In this document: one piece after another, positions 37,065-50,000 of the stretch | Layout: each line of letters opens with the position of its first letter | How positions within the stretch are numbered: position 1 is the stretch's first letter | Source: Sodiomyces alkalinus F11 | Lineage: Eukaryota > Ascomycota > Sordariomycetes > Glomerellales > Plectosphaerellaceae | Direction of reading: 5' to 3' | Length of the DNA: 64,000 nucleotides | Assembly (NCBI RefSeq): GCF_003711515.1 | Contig: NW_021167080.1 | Span: forward strand, 2,191,394-2,255,393 | The notes under the pieces: model-generated | Databases searched by the model: none | What the model saw: the letters and a program-made list of their open reading frames with translations, nothing else | Told to the model about the DNA's origin: nothing | Translations under genes and position numbers: made by a program

Positions 37065-38734
37065 ATGTCCTTTCGAAACCACGATCGCCAATATGACCTT
37101 GTCGTCTTCGGTGCGACAGGTGAGCTGCTTGCCCTTGCTTTCAGCAAAGCTCTTCTCACTACCTAGACTGACATTCTTATTCGCACACTGTAAGGCTATA
37201 CCGGCGCGTTGACAGCGGAACATATCACCGCCCATCTACCGTCCAATCTGAAATGGGCCGTTGCTGGTCGTTCAGAAACCAAACTTCAAAACGTCATTGC
37301 CGAATGCAAGAAACTCAACCCCAACAGACTTCAACCAGGTGCGTCTCACAGCTCCTCATCTTAGCATCTCTGCAGCCAGAGGCGCTTACGGTGCTGGGAC
37401 TGGCCAATGATTTCGCGGCAATGGGTCGCATTCAGTGTTCCCGCCCCCCCAAGACAAAGGATATCTATGTTGCGGGACTCCCAGGGCAGGCAAAGAACTG
37501 ACCAACTGTGGATTCCGAGTAGAGATCGAGATCTGTAACCTGAATGGCGCAGAGCTCAACGCTCTCGCTAAGAAGACCTTCATCCTCATCACGGTAGTGG
37601 GACCATACTCCCAATACGGCGAGCACGCGTTCCGCGCATGTGCTGAGAATGGCACTCATTACTTCGATGCTACCGGCGAGGTCCCCTGGGTCGCGAAGAT
37701 GCTTGCCAAGTACGAGGACGCCGCCAAAGCAAGCGGCGCCATGATGTTCCCTCAAATGGGTCTCGAATCGGCTGTGCCTGACCTGATTACCTGGTCGTTG
37801 GTCGAGATTATCCGCGAGAAGCTATCGGCCAAAACTGGAGATGTCACACTCTCGATCCACAAGATGAGGTGAGTTGCGCTCACGTGTTGCTTCTCCGCCC
37901 GCTGCTTTTCTCCTGACACATCTCGCCCTCAACCTAGTGCAACGCCATCGGGAGGAACACTGGCAACCGTGTTTAACCTTTTCGACCAATTCTCCCTGGG
38001 CGAGATTGGAAGCGCTTTCCGGCCCTATGCCTTGTCTCCTGTTCCGAATCCCAGAAAGGTACCGTCCCGCGACACGCTGGTGACGAAACTGCTCGGAGTG
38101 CGTACGATTCCCGAGCTAGGTACTCTCACGACGTCGGTCGCCGGGACTACCGACACGAGCGTCGTGCAGAGGTCATGGGGTCTCCATGCCTCGCTGCCGT
38201 CCAGGCAACAGAAATCGTATGGCCCCAACTTCTCCTTTGTGGAGTTTTATAGGGCCCGGAGTTGGTTCCACGGTATTCTCGTACATTTCTCCCTCGCTCT
38301 CCTCGGCATCGTTATGGTGACGCCTCTTCGTGGCATTGCTCGGAAGTTCGTCTCCCAGCCCGGAGAAGGCCCAGACAAAGAAACCGCCAGCAAGGAAGAG
38401 ATGGAGCAACGCGGCATCGCCATACCTGATGTAGAGCCCAGACCGGACCAGATTGCCGCCAGCCGTGCCTGGTACAAAGGCAGCATGTATTATCGTAAGT
38501 TGAACATCGTCACGAGTCCTTTCCCTTCTTGTCCAATTCCGACTCTTGTTCTGCTCCCGCTGACGACTCCTTGCAGTGACTGGCATTCTGCTATCAGAAG
38601 CTGCCCTGACCGTGCTGGAGGATGATGTAGATCTACCTGGCGGTGTCTTCACCGCGTCTTGCCTGGGACAGCGATACATTGACAGACTTGACGGAGCTGG
38701 GTTCAAAATGGAGACCAAGTTGATTCCCTCATAG
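37065..38734 (+). CDS. Saccharopine dehydrogenase-like oxidoreductase (SCCPDH family)
   Basis: NAD(P)-binding protein of 420 residues from five exons: 37065-37119, 37195-37338, 37520-37868, 37938-38494 and 38577-38734. The Rossmann motif FGATGYTG (residues 15-22) is split by the first intron. TVVGPYSQYGEHAFRACAENGTHYFDATGE is the typical second block. A hydrophobic stretch near residue 290 (ILVHFSLALLGIVMVTPL) suggests membrane or lipid-droplet association, as in animal SCCPDH. True lysine-pathway saccharopine reductases have a different, longer layout, so a role in lysine synthesis is unlikely. Substrate unknown. All splice sites are GT-AG. Confidence 0.92.
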
Positions 38735-39340
38735 ACTGTATACCAGGGTTTCATACAACACGTCTTGGCTTCTTAATATCGGTAACACTATTTTCAATTC
38801 AATCACCAAACTGATCTCTCACAATTGTATCCGGACGAATACAACTCTCGTCATTGAGTAGGTAGCACAGCAAGGTATTCTGTGCTTTGTACTTACAATG
38901 TACGGAGTACAGACGATACGGAGTACAGTCCCTGTGAATGTGCAAACTTTATCCGTACCTAGGTACGGAGTACTCCGTAATCGCGAAAAAAAAGAAACCT
39001 AAGCAGAAGTGGGGCTTCCAGAAATTCCCATACAGGTAGACAATCCGAAGACAGTACGGAGCAGTGATTAATATCTTGAGGTACTCCATACATTAGCTTG
39101 CAGCTGCAGTTTCAGACGTCATCAATGAATGGGCTTCATGACCAGAACTGATAGGATATTCTCTGAGCCCATCTCAACACTGCAATCCAGAATAGACGCG
39201 AGAAACAGCAACCACTCCCGTGCGACATTGCAATAGCTCAATTGGCTGATCTCGTGGCGTCCCATTTGGACCGAGCGCAGGACACTCCGATTCTCTGATT
39301 TTTCCCTGGCTGATTGTCCTGGGTTACACAAGTGCCTGAA
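38735..39340. other. Intergenic region
   Basis: Contains three TACGGAGTAC-type words within 38900-38975, one joined to TACCTAGGTA. No gene seen; should hold the promoter of the DUF155 gene. Confidence 0.55.
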
Positions 39341-41031
39341 ATGGAAGAACAGGCGTTATCTGTTCCGTCAGATGCCAGCGACACGACGCCTCTCCTCCAT
39401 TCAATATCAGCACCCGATACCGCCCCTGCGCAACCGAGAGTCACTCGAACTGTCACTTTCAACCCGAACCCAGTAACCAGAACCATCGAGCCAGCGCGCC
39501 AGCTCGAAGTCCCGAGGCAGAGGGCGTCCCATTCTTTCCAACTGCCCAACAGTCCACGGGCCATCGCGGCCATCAATAATAAGCTACGTAGGAGGAACAG
39601 CCACGGCTCTGCTACTGCAGCGAACCTGCCAGCTCCGGTTGGCTCCAAGATCGGCCCCCAGAGAAGCAGCAAGAATGCCCAGAAGCTCAAGCTCCTCCCC
39701 ACGCCAGAACCGGGCGAGGAGAGCCCCGACGAGGAGAGCGGGCGAGACGTCTATTCGCAGTATACACGCATCAAAGACCCGACGGCGAGACGGCACGCCG
39801 CGAGGTTAGGAAAATCGGATCGGGACAAGTTGCCACGCGTCACAGCATATTGTACAGCGAACCGCTACGACATGGAATCTCTCAAGCGGTTTCTCAAGGG
39901 GAGGGGTAAATTGAGAGGCGCGAACCCCAAGCTTTTCGACGAGTGCATCTACACGCCCTACAGCTACGAGAAGAGCGTCGAGGACAGGCCGGACCACGCC
40001 ACTGGCGGCGGCCGGCCGGATCCTGTCCAAACCTACGAAAGGAGACACTCGACTGGTGAATACCCGACAGACTTGTCCCGCAGCGACCTGATCGACCTGC
40101 AGTCCGAAAACCGACAAGACTCCGGCTTTTCCGACGGGTTTCATCACGACGGCGCCCGAGATGTGGACGTGGATCGCGAAGAGGGTCCCGATTTCGACAC
40201 CTACATCCACACCCCGGAAGTGTTCCTCTTCGACTACGGCGTTGTCGTCATCTGGGGTATGAGCATTCCGCAGGAACAACGGTTTCTCAGGGAGATTGCC
40301 AAATTTGAGGCCGAGAAGCTCGCCCCGGATGATGTCGAGACAGAGTTCTTCAACTTCTACTATACGAGGGATTATCAACCCCGCATATACAACGACTTTA
40401 TCACGCTACGCGACAAAAACAACTACATGACAAAACTGGCCATTTCTCACGCCCTCGCCCAGAGCGTCAAGGTACGTACGCATCATTACCCCCCCTTCCG
40501 TTCCTCGATAGAAATCGAACCGGCGAATAGCTGATAGCGCTTTTAGACCTCCCTCTTTGAAGAACTCATAGCTTCTACCATTGAAGAATGCAAAGACATC
40601 CCGACGAATATCGCTCTCACGGGGAAAATCGCCCTCAGCCGGAAGCAGATCAACATGCAGATCGGCGAACTCTTCATTCTCCGTATCAACATCCATCTGA
40701 ACGGTTCGGTTCTCGACACCCCCGAGTTCTTCTGGGTTGAACCCCAGCTCGAGCCCGTGTACGATGCCGTCCGCAGCTACCTTGAGATGGACCAACGCGT
40801 CCACCTCCTGACGGAACGTCTCGATGTTATCGGCGACTTGCTGGCTGTACTCAAGGAGCAACTGAGCCACGGCCACGGCGAAAAGTTGGAGTGGATTGGT
40901 ATGTCTTGATTTATCCCTAAGAATGACAGGACCACGCTGACTTGGCTTCCTCTCCAGTCATCGTCCTCATTGCTGCAGAGATACTTGTCGCCGCCATTAA
41001 TATCGTTGTGGACATGTATGTTGGGGAATGA
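39341..41031 (+). CDS. Rmd1/Rmd8-family protein (DUF155)
   Basis: 518 residues from exons 39341-40471, 40547-40898 and 40958-41031. The first 160 residues are polar and probably disordered. The DUF155 domain follows: LPRVTAYCTANRYDMESLKRFL, then FLFDYGVVVIWGM, then DFITL and the LTERLDVIGDLLAVLKEQLSHGHGEKLEWI block. The last exon is almost entirely one membrane helix (VIVLIAAEILVAAINIVVDM) ending 4 residues later. Yeast relatives are needed for meiotic nuclear division or sporulation; RMND1 in humans supports mitochondrial translation. The cytoplasmic Rmd1/Rmd8 type is favoured because no mitochondrial presequence is visible. Confidence 0.92.
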
Positions 41032-41583
41032 TACCTTCGGAGATTTTTTATTTGGGGGGAGGGGGAGGGTTCATTTCCTGAAGTGACGTGTCGCTACCCA
41101 TCGGCCTATCTCACCGAAAGCAGACAACAGGCACGTTTGGTCTTTCCTTGAATATGTGTTACAAAACGGTATGGGATGGCGGGAAAGCATGCTTTGCCCT
41201 AGGGTTTTTTCCCTTCCTTTTTTTCTTCCTTTTTTTCTTCTTTTTCTGTTTACAGTAGATAGCTTCGCTTCACGGCGCTGGAGCAATATAGAGAAATACT
41301 TCGACACCCAAGGAATCGTGATATGCCGATGTAAGACCTTCGCCTTCACTTCTCGTAGGACGTCTCCTGAATAATACGATATGCTGGTACACAACCAGTC
41401 GCTTCCATTTCCGTAATACCTGTGCAGTGCATATGGTATAGCAGTTGATGTTAGAAATACAAAACCTTGGGCTAACGTGGCGGCTTTTCCTCCTCTCCAC
41501 TAGCCCGAGATTCTCTCCTGTTCGCATCCTGAACGCCAATTCGTTCTATCCGATGTTCTCATTCCCTGTCACCGGTGCCATTA
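41032..41583. other. Convergent intergenic region
   Basis: 3' flanks of the DUF155 and HMG genes. Contains a pyrimidine-rich stretch (41205-41250). No gene seen. Confidence 0.6.
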
Positions 41584-42790
41584 TCACTCCTCCTCATTCT
41601 CCCCGGAAGGCTTGTCCTTAGTCTCGCCCTCGCCCTCGCCCTCGCCCTCGCCATCATTATCATCCATTGTCATTTCCACATCCTCATCCTGCGCGGCTGG
41701 GGTAGCATTGTCGTCAGCGGCCGATCCAGACTTGGCTTTATCCGCTGCTGCGTCAGGCCCTTCACCCGTCTTCACATCGTCTTCCACATCTTTCATGGTC
41801 TCCTCGGGGGCGGCGGCCGGCGACTTGACATCTTTCTTGTCGTTGTTTCCACCGTCAGATGCGCGCTCTGCTTCAGCATCACCTTCATGTTCGTCCTTTT
41901 CCTCCTGCGCCGGCGCCGGGGCCTTCTTGGTCTTCTTCTTAGCCGCGTCGTGAGCCTCTTTGTCTTTCTTATACTGAGCCATGGCCTCATCATGGCGCGT
42001 CTCGAAGGGCTTTTTCTCGCTCTCGGGCAAGTCGTCCCAGTTGCGGGCTAGCTCCTCGTCGACCGACAACTCGGCCTCACCGCCCTTCTCGTTTTCGTCC
42101 TTCTCGTCGCGCTTCTTGAGCATTGCGGGGCGAGCCTCTTCACAATACATCTCGAATGCGCTGGGTGGTTGTTTGGGTGCCTTGGGCAAGCCGTTCGTGG
42201 CGCGGCGAGAGGCGGGAGCGGCAGACGAGTCGGCTACGGTCTGGGAGAAGGTCTCCGAGGTGGGGGATAAGGTGGCCAGGTTTTGGCTGATGAAAGGGGA
42301 GGCGTCGCCGGCCTTAGCGGCGTCATCAGCGCTGGGTAGCAGAGAGGTTTTCCGGTGACCACGCTTGGTACGCAATGGTTTTTCTTTCGGCTAGGGTCGG
42401 GGTTCAATCAAGTTAGTAACAGCAACCAGGGGGGATGGATGCACAGGGCCGGCTCTTCTTTAGCCCAGGTTTGCCTCTTACAGTTGGCGGAGGAGACGGA
42501 CTGCCTTCCGAGTCCTCGACGTTTGTGCTAGTGCGGCGACTCAGCTGCTCGAGTAGGAAGGCGCGTTCGACGCGTGCCTTTTCGATCTGGCGCTTCCGAC
42601 GCGCGAGGCGGAGGCGGGTCGCATCATTCTCCTCTTCGACTTCATTGATGCGCTGCTTCAACTGGATGCACTTTCTTCGGTACGCTTCCTCGACAGATGG
42701 GGGCAGGGGCGGCGGAATGCCTGTCAGGTCGATATCCGGGTCAGCTTGAGGTTTTTTCTCTTTAGGCTTTACGACCTTCTTGGGAGGCAT
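41584..42790 (-). CDS. HMG-box protein, Nhp10-like (INO80 subunit candidate)
   Basis: 371 residues from exons 42790-42482 and 42390-41584 with a 91-bp intron. The N-terminal part is a coiled coil (SVEEAYRRKCIQLKQRINEV onward to about residue 90), preceded by a Lys/Pro-rich start. A single HMG box lies at about 173-248 (KAPKQPPSAFEMYCEEARP, WDDLPESEKKPFE). The C-terminus is a long Glu/Asp-rich tail with Ala/Lys/Pro stretches. The coiled coil plus HMG box arrangement fits the fungal Nhp10-like subunit of the INO80 chromatin remodeller, but other HMG proteins cannot be excluded by eye. Near the end, a hexamer repeat encodes alternating Gly-Glu. Confidence 0.85.
41623..41652 (+). repeat. Hexamer repeat (CTCGCC)5 coding Gly-Glu
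   Basis: Five exact units inside the acidic C-terminal tail of the HMG-box gene; on the coding strand each reads GGC GAG. Coding microsatellite, in frame whatever the unit number. Confidence 0.92.
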
Positions 42791-43878
42791 TTTGGTGGTC
42801 GATCAGGGTGGCCGAAAAGAAGACGAAAGGTGATGAGGAATCGTAGGATCGGTAGGGGAAGACGAGTTAAAACATGCGCCGGTCTTTTTGTGTGTCGAGA
42901 GACGGGGATTACAAGAATCGGCAATGCGTATATGGTTATAATAGACGGGTAAAAAGGTTTTTGGAGCTGAGGTTGAGTGGAAGGTGCAAACGACCGACTA
43001 GACTGGTATATCCATGAAGGATGATAGACAGTATAAGGTTGGTAGGTACCGTAGGTAAGGTACCATAAGGTAGGTATGTCCCAAGTAGTACTCCGTACTC
43101 CATACCTCACCTTAGATGTGGAACTACGCCGGACTCTGTATTGGAAAGCGCAAACTCACCCTTCGAATGCGGAGCCATGGCAAGGGATTGTATGTGTCGA
43201 GTACATACGACAGTCGGTGTCCTCTACTAGATGTGGAGTATCCGAGACATAAGCTCTAAAAGGTGATGTAGTGCTCAATGGCATGAAAACGAAAGATGGG
43301 ATGGGGGAAGCAATGATCCTACGGATAATGTGTTTGGGAGCAAGCTACATTTAATCAATAAGGTAGCTGGAGGTTTGAAGCGAAGTCTGCAAGAGCCCAT
43401 GGTGATAGCACGCCAAGTTGAATCGAACCGCCTGGCACGACTTCTGAGTCCAATTGAGCATACAACCAACGTAAGGTTCCGTATGCGTCCTAATAATTAC
43501 CTTAAAAACTTCGTACCGTTGGCTCGGCAAGTGACAGGTGAACCGGGTACCTCGTCGAGGAATAAAAGTCCAGGAAAAGTACCTTGTACTTTGTAAATAA
43601 ATGGGAAATACGCGTACCTAAGGTTGAGAGCCTTACTCAGCATGGGAGCCTACCCACTTGCCTCTCCGGGACAGTAGGTAAGGAGGTGCTGCCATTTTTT
43701 TCGTGATTATATGATAAACTGCGATAACCTCATGCTTCTGTTGTTACCCTACCTAGTGAGCCAGGAGACAGAGACTACGGATACAAGCCTCCCCAACGTG
43801 AACCCCGAAGCTCAAGACGACACAACGCTCCCTCCCCTTTCCACATTTCCGTGAACTGCGAGTGTATATGCTGGAAAT
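42791..43878. other. Divergent intergenic region between HMG-box gene and CCT-theta
   Basis: Holds both promoters. AGGTACC/AAGGTA words crowd 43041-43110, next to CCGTACTCCATAC. No gene seen. Confidence 0.55.
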
Positions 43879-45823
43879 ATGTCGTTGAACATTCCCAACG
43901 CCCCTAATTCGGGCCTGTTCAAGCAGGGATACAACAAGTCGGTATCCCCCCTCTCTTCTGATATACCAACCTTCCTCTCCAAGCTCTCACTCTACAAACC
44001 TCCCCCCCCCAGCCCATATACTGACATTTGAGGGTTCTGCCCTCCTATAGTTACGATTCTGAGGATGGCGCTGTCCTACGTAATATCGACGCCTGCCGGG
44101 CCATCTCGTCGACCGTCCAGACCTCTCTTGGCCCGTTTGGCCGCAACAAGATCGTCATCAACCACCTACAAAAGATGACGTTGACCTCCGATGCCGCCAC
44201 TATCCTGCGAGAACTCGACGTCGTCCACCCTGCCGCCAAGCTCCTCGTCATGGCCAGCCAGCAACAAGAGGCCGAGATGGGCGATGCTACCAACCTAGTT
44301 ATCGTCCTGGCCGGCGAGCTCCTGCGCAAGGCCGAAGACCTTCTACGCATGGGCCTCAAGACGTCCGACATCGTCATCGGGTACGAGAAGGCGCAGAAGA
44401 TGGCCCTCGACGCCCTCGAGGAGCTCTCGGTCGACAAGGTCGACGACATCCACTCGCAGGAAGAGCTGAGCAAGGCCATCCGCACCGTCGTCGGGAGCAA
44501 ACAGAACGGCAGTGAGGACTTCCTCGCCGACCTCGTCGCCGAGGCCGTCCTGGCCGTCCTTCCCAAGAACCCGGCCGGCTTCAACGTGGACAACATCCGC
44601 GTCGTCAAGATCATGGGCGGCAGCCTGGAGCAGAGCAGGGTGGTCCGCGGCATGGTCTTCCCCAAGGAGCCCGACGGCACCGTCAAGAAGGCCCGCCGCG
44701 CCAAGGTGGGCGTCTTCTCCTGCCCCATCGACATGGGCCAGACCGAGACCAAGGGCACCGTCCTGCTGCACAACGCCCAGGAGATGATGGACTTCACCAA
44801 GGGCGAGGAGAACCAGCTCGAGACCGCCATCAAGGAGCTGCACGACGTCGGCCTGCGCGTCGTCATCGCCGGCTCCACCGTCGGCGACCTGGCCATGCAC
44901 TACCTCAACCGCTACGGCATCCTCCTGATCAAGATCCTCAGCAAGTTCGAGCTCCGGAGAATATGCCGCGTCGTCGGCGCCACGCCCCTGGCCCGGTTAG
45001 GCGCCCCCATGCCCGACGAGATGGGCTCCATCGACGTGGTCGAGACCCTCGAGATTGGCGGCGACCGCGTCACCGTCTTCCGGCAAGAGAACGACGTGAC
45101 CAGGACGGCGACCTTGGTGCTGCGCGGCGCCACCCAGAACCACCTCGACGATGTCGAGCGAGCGGTGGACGACGGCGTCAATGTCGTCAAGGCCATCACC
45201 AAGGACCCCAGGCTCGTGCCCGGCGCCGGCGCCACCGAGACACAGCTCGTCGAAAGGCTCACGGATCTGGGCGAAAAGACGCCTGGTCTTGCCCAGTACG
45301 CCATCAAAAAGTACGGCGAGGCCTTTGAGGTGGTTCCCAGGACGCTGGCCGACAGTGCCGGTCTGGATGCCACCGAGGTCCTCAGCAGGCTGTACATGGC
45401 GCACCACAAGCAGGACGACTGGACGACAGGTGTCGATATTGAGGTGAGTTGTCGATAAGAAGATTCTCAAACGAACTGCATTGTCTTTTTTCTTTTTTAA
45501 ATATATATATGAACCCCCCCCCCCACTACCGGACCCTGGCTAACTCTCTTCCCCAGAACGCGGATGGTACGGGTACACTAGACGCTCGGGAGGAAGGCAT
45601 CCTTGATCTCTTGGCCTCCAAGAGCTGGGCCATCAAGCTAGCCACCGAGGCTGCGCGGACCATTCTATCTGTCGATCAGATCATCGTTGCTCGGCAAGCG
45701 GGTGGTCCTAAGCCCCCCGGTCCTAACCCTGTAAGTTCTCTCCCTCGCCTGTGATCATGATTCAAAAGAGAGGCTTTTGCTAACCGTGTTCTGTCCTCTG
45801 CCAAGAACTGGGATGAGGACTAA
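43879..45823 (+). CDS. cct8: T-complex protein 1 subunit theta (CCT8)
   Basis: Subunit of the cytosolic chaperonin TRiC/CCT that folds actin and tubulin. Exons 43879-43937, 44051-45443, 45557-45730 and 45806-45823 give 547 residues. MSLNIPNAPNSGLFKQGY at the start and PGPNPNWDED at the end are typical of theta. TSLGPFGRNKIVINHLQKM is the equatorial nucleotide site; GDATN at 97-101 replaces the usual GDGTT, a known theta trait. PGAGATE lies near residue 398. The first donor is GTCGGT, chosen because only this gives the conserved GYNNYDSEDG; the more canonical-looking GTATCC three bases later breaks the frame. The last exon is 18 nt. Confidence 0.97.
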
Positions 45824-47033
45824 ATAAAAATACATTGGCAATTCATGGGATCGCCTCTGGCTGCAACAAAAAAGAACCGCGCGAGCATGATGGATGGGGT
45901 AGAACAGGGCATGTCTTACATAGATTGCCATAATCGAGGTGAATGAAACCCATGATGAGCCGCCCGACTGGGTTGAGAACGTGTGTCCAAGACGCCCACG
46001 TTCACAGTGTAGATTTGTCTTTCGCCTTCCAACTTTCTGTCTCTTCCTTACATTGTCTTCCATTGACTGCGCTTGAAGGATGCGATGGGCATGGCCACAG
46101 GCAGTCGAATATGCTCGAGGAGTCACTTCTAGGCATCATCGCCTATGGAGAGCATTGTCTAGCTGGGTGCCTGCCTGACAGGAGTGGAAAGCTCTCTCAT
46201 CATGTTTATATCCCACACAGAATGCATCGAGAAATGAAATCGACTTGGATCAAAATACCAAAATTTGGGCATTCTTGCGCACTGCCATGTAGGAAAAACC
46301 ATGGCAAGCTCCTTTACTATTTACCCCCCCAAAAATCCTCTCCATTTCATGGAAACTTCTCTTCCTCATCTCCACCGCCTTTCCACCCACGCCCTGCCTA
46401 ACCCAGCAACCCTCCAATGCAAAGAGAGTCAGGCCTTTTTCACGCATAACAACCTCGGCAAGACACATAACTGGGAAACATGTACATAGGTCAACATATA
46501 CATGATGGTCATGGCGTAAATGAGACAAAGAAAATTGTTCATGGAAGAAAAGAAGAGCAAGAAGAAAAGAAATAAGAAATAAAGGACGAGAATAATAAAA
46601 ATAAAAAACGCCAACTGCGTGGTATCTTCCCTTTAGGCGCATCACAAAGCAGCCAGTAGGACAGAGTCTAGCGCAACTGCGACAGAGACCTTTCGAAATA
46701 AAAGGCAAACGAAGAGGTATCAGGGCAAGAAACAAGTCGAGCCTAAGAATGCGGTAAGGGGTATGTATGATAAGACGAACTTGAGCGATGGTAGTGAACA
46801 GGCCGAATATGCATCGACTATAAAGAACAAAGCAGCCTTTAGGGAAGGGGCAGATCCCAGTGCGCCGCCATCGCTGAACTGATGTGGCCGGGCTGGTTGT
46901 TCCCGTATATAGGCAGGTATTCCACATGTGCCAAGTAATATCGAGAAGAAGAAGAAGAAGAAAAAGGTATATCGACGGGTCTGCTGTCCAACATAAAACA
47001 GAGACCCAAGTCAGGTCAGGCCAGAGAAGACGC
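45824..47033. other. Convergent intergenic region, 1.2 kb
   Basis: 3' flanks of CCT-theta and the RING-PH-vWA gene. A 225-codon minus-strand frame (46927-46250) exists but has no family feature. A/G-rich stretch at 46548-46606. No gene supported. Confidence 0.6.
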
Positions 47034-50000
47034 TCACGCTTCTTCCATGATGCCGCCTTCGCCCCCGCCCTCGTCTCTCCACTCGCGACTCCTTTCCGTC
47101 AGTCGCTTGGCGCCACTAACGCGACTCGCCCAGATGGATTCGATGGGCGTCCGGAAGGTGAAGGCACGCTGGGAACTGATGACGCCAATGGCTTGGAGGA
47201 CAGCTTTTCGACTGTCCCGCCCAAAGACCGCAGGGTGATTGATCCACTCGAGGCTATTTTCGAGCTCGTTGTCGAGCGCCGAAACCGTGCTTGCGTCGAT
47301 GCCAGAGCACAGGCCGAGGCCGTCAGTTGAGCGGGTGCGCCCAATGCCAGGGGCCGGGAAGCGATCCATGGCAGATGAATGTACCGACTGCGTAGGCGAG
47401 GGCGAGTGCTTCCTGTCAGGCGTACCGGAAGCCGATGAGCTCTCGTTGCCCGGGTGTGGCGTTGAGGGTTGAGATCTCGAGCCAGGCATTGGAGGGACGG
47501 GCGGTAAACCCCCCTTGCCGAGCCCCTTGAGGATCGATCGCGTCTCGTTGAGAAGGGTGTGCGCTCGGTCATGCTGACCTCGTGACACGAGGGTCAATGC
47601 CCGGGTGAGCATGTCCGACGTCAGAAGCTCCATCCGGCGCTGCACGATGCTCGGGTGGGGTGGGATGGGGGGTGAACCTGTCCACGAGTTCTTCTGCTTC
47701 GACGACTGCGCGGGTAGCATTGTGATGGCCAGCAGCGTCGGTCGCGGCAGATGGGAAAGAGTTCCGTCCCTCAGTATATCTCCCCAAGCCAGGTCGGCCT
47801 GGATTAGAGGCACTTCCTCAACCGAAGCGACCCTCTGCTCGTCTCCCTCCATTGACCCACCCAGAGCCTCGAGACCGGAGACAATGTTGTCCCAGGGGTC
47901 CTGCGGAAGCTGCTCCTGGGATGCGTTATCGGGCACGATGACCAGTTGGACGAGAATATCACGCTTGTCCCCAAACCGGAGATCACCAAGAGAAGCCTCG
48001 GCGTCCCGGCCTGTGGCTCGCTTCGTGATTTGGAGGGCACCACTGATCTTATGGAACTTGGCAGGGGACCCTTCGGGCAGCTTGAGTTTGAGCTTGACGT
48101 TCTGATGAGATAACGACTGCATGGCCCCGAGGCAGCCGGCGAGGCATTCCCGAAGCATCATCCAATCTTTGACGTAGGTGTAGGAAGCCTTGGTCCGTGT
48201 TGACAGTTCGATCATGGTGTCTGGTTTATGGGTCATTCCTAATCCGAACGAGTGGATCGTGATCCTTGCAGTGAAGTGAATGGTCAGCAAGCATGAATCG
48301 GATCCGAGAGAAGAACCCTGGCCTCGCCGTTTTGACTTACTTGGCAGCTTCAGCTCTCGACACCACAAAGTCGACGCTGTCGGCGTCGGAGGTTGAGGCA
48401 TCGCTGATAAGCATGATGGTCGCAATGGCGTTGTTGTACTTGCGTTGCATGAGCAGGTCCATGGCCACATTGGCACCCTCTACCACGTCGGCCCTGTGAC
48501 TCTTCTGGCCGATCGGCTTGATCGAAGACAAGATATTGCTCCAGCCCGGCCAAGCTTTGGTGGTCATGCCAACCAGAGGCACACCGCCGCCTCCAGACCC
48601 GAAGGTCACTAGACCCATGCGGTCTCGGTCGCCCAGAGTGTGAATCATGAACCTCAGAGCATCGCGAACGAGGTTAATCTTGACTCCTTGCATCGAGGAC
48701 GAAATCGGCACAACCACGACCACGTCTATGGGAACATGGATTGTTGAAGGGATGCTCTTTTGCAACGTCGTGTACTCGGTCGGCGCAGTGTTGACCGACC
48801 TGGCGCCACCCCAAGACGACGTTGCTGACGATGACACTCGTTGGGGGCGTGCCCGTTGCCATTCTTCCTCTTCTGTTTCGGAGTACTCGCCACGGTCGTA
48901 CTCCGGACTCCGAACAGGCGGCGTCTCCACGGCGTTCAAGTCGAGCAGTGCTTGTTGCCAGAGTTTCAACTGGTTCCGATTTTCGAATCGCAAATGGAAC
49001 TGGGGGAGCTCGGCAACAGACAGGCTGAGGGTGAGAATGTTCTCGTCAACTGTGGGCGGTCAGCAATTTATCCCTTCTACACATGATTGGCGGGAACAGT
49101 GCAGGACTCACTGTTTCCCGTCTCGGAAACCTCGTTCAGATGCTTCTTGATGAGGATAGAGCCTTTGAGGGTACATCGCGTCGCCTTCTTCGGCTGCCCG
49201 TTCTCGTCCCACTGATTGGCATGCTGTGCGATCCTTTTCTCCTTTACACAAATGAGCATCTCGGCGAATAGGAAGCACTCGAGTTCCTGCCAGGAGACCT
49301 TGTCCTTGCCAACTCTCAGCGTGCCGTACAGTCGTAGTTTGCCAAACCTGTGTCGGCTGTTAGCATACTCTGCTAGGTGCGAGAAAGGCGAGTGTCCTTC
49401 CCCGCATTGGCGGGTCTACTACGTACTTTCCGAGGTCAAGGCCGTGCCAGTTGTCGACTCGGTTTCTCAAGTTCTCCGTGATCTCTTCCAAAACCTCAGC
49501 TGACTCGTATGGATAAAAACGCGGTGCACTCCGGGCGGGAGACGGTGGCCGTGCGAAGGTGTCTTCGATCTTTGCCGAGATTGGGGGGATGGGAGGCGCG
49601 GCGCCTAGGTCTTCTGGATCCGGCCTCCACTTGGTATCGGGAACTTCCACGGTGACCAGGCAGGTCAACGTTTGCTGTTGCCTCGATCTATTGATGGTTG
49701 GGAACTCGGAGCGCACTGTCACGGTGGGAGTTGGAATCGGGTTCCGGGTGATTCCCCGAGGGCTAGCCGGGGTCGTTTCCATGGCTTGGACGTCGAAATC
49801 GTGGCGCCGGGGCGCCTGTCCATTCTGGGTGTGCGCCGTTTCCGGGTATCCCCCAGAAGAAGCAACGCCGGTCGTTTCGCTGTCGCTGCGAGCATGTCTT
49901 GTCGATGGCCCGTAACGTCCGGACGAAGGTCCGTCTCGGTCCCTGGCGCTTCCCCGTGCCGCACCATCCCTCCCGTGAACCGAGGCCTGTCGTTGGCTCG

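Noticed and set aside
46250..46927. 225-codon minus-strand open frame between two convergent genes
   Set aside because: Composition rich in Phe/Leu/Cys without domain features; sits in the 3' flanks of both neighbours.
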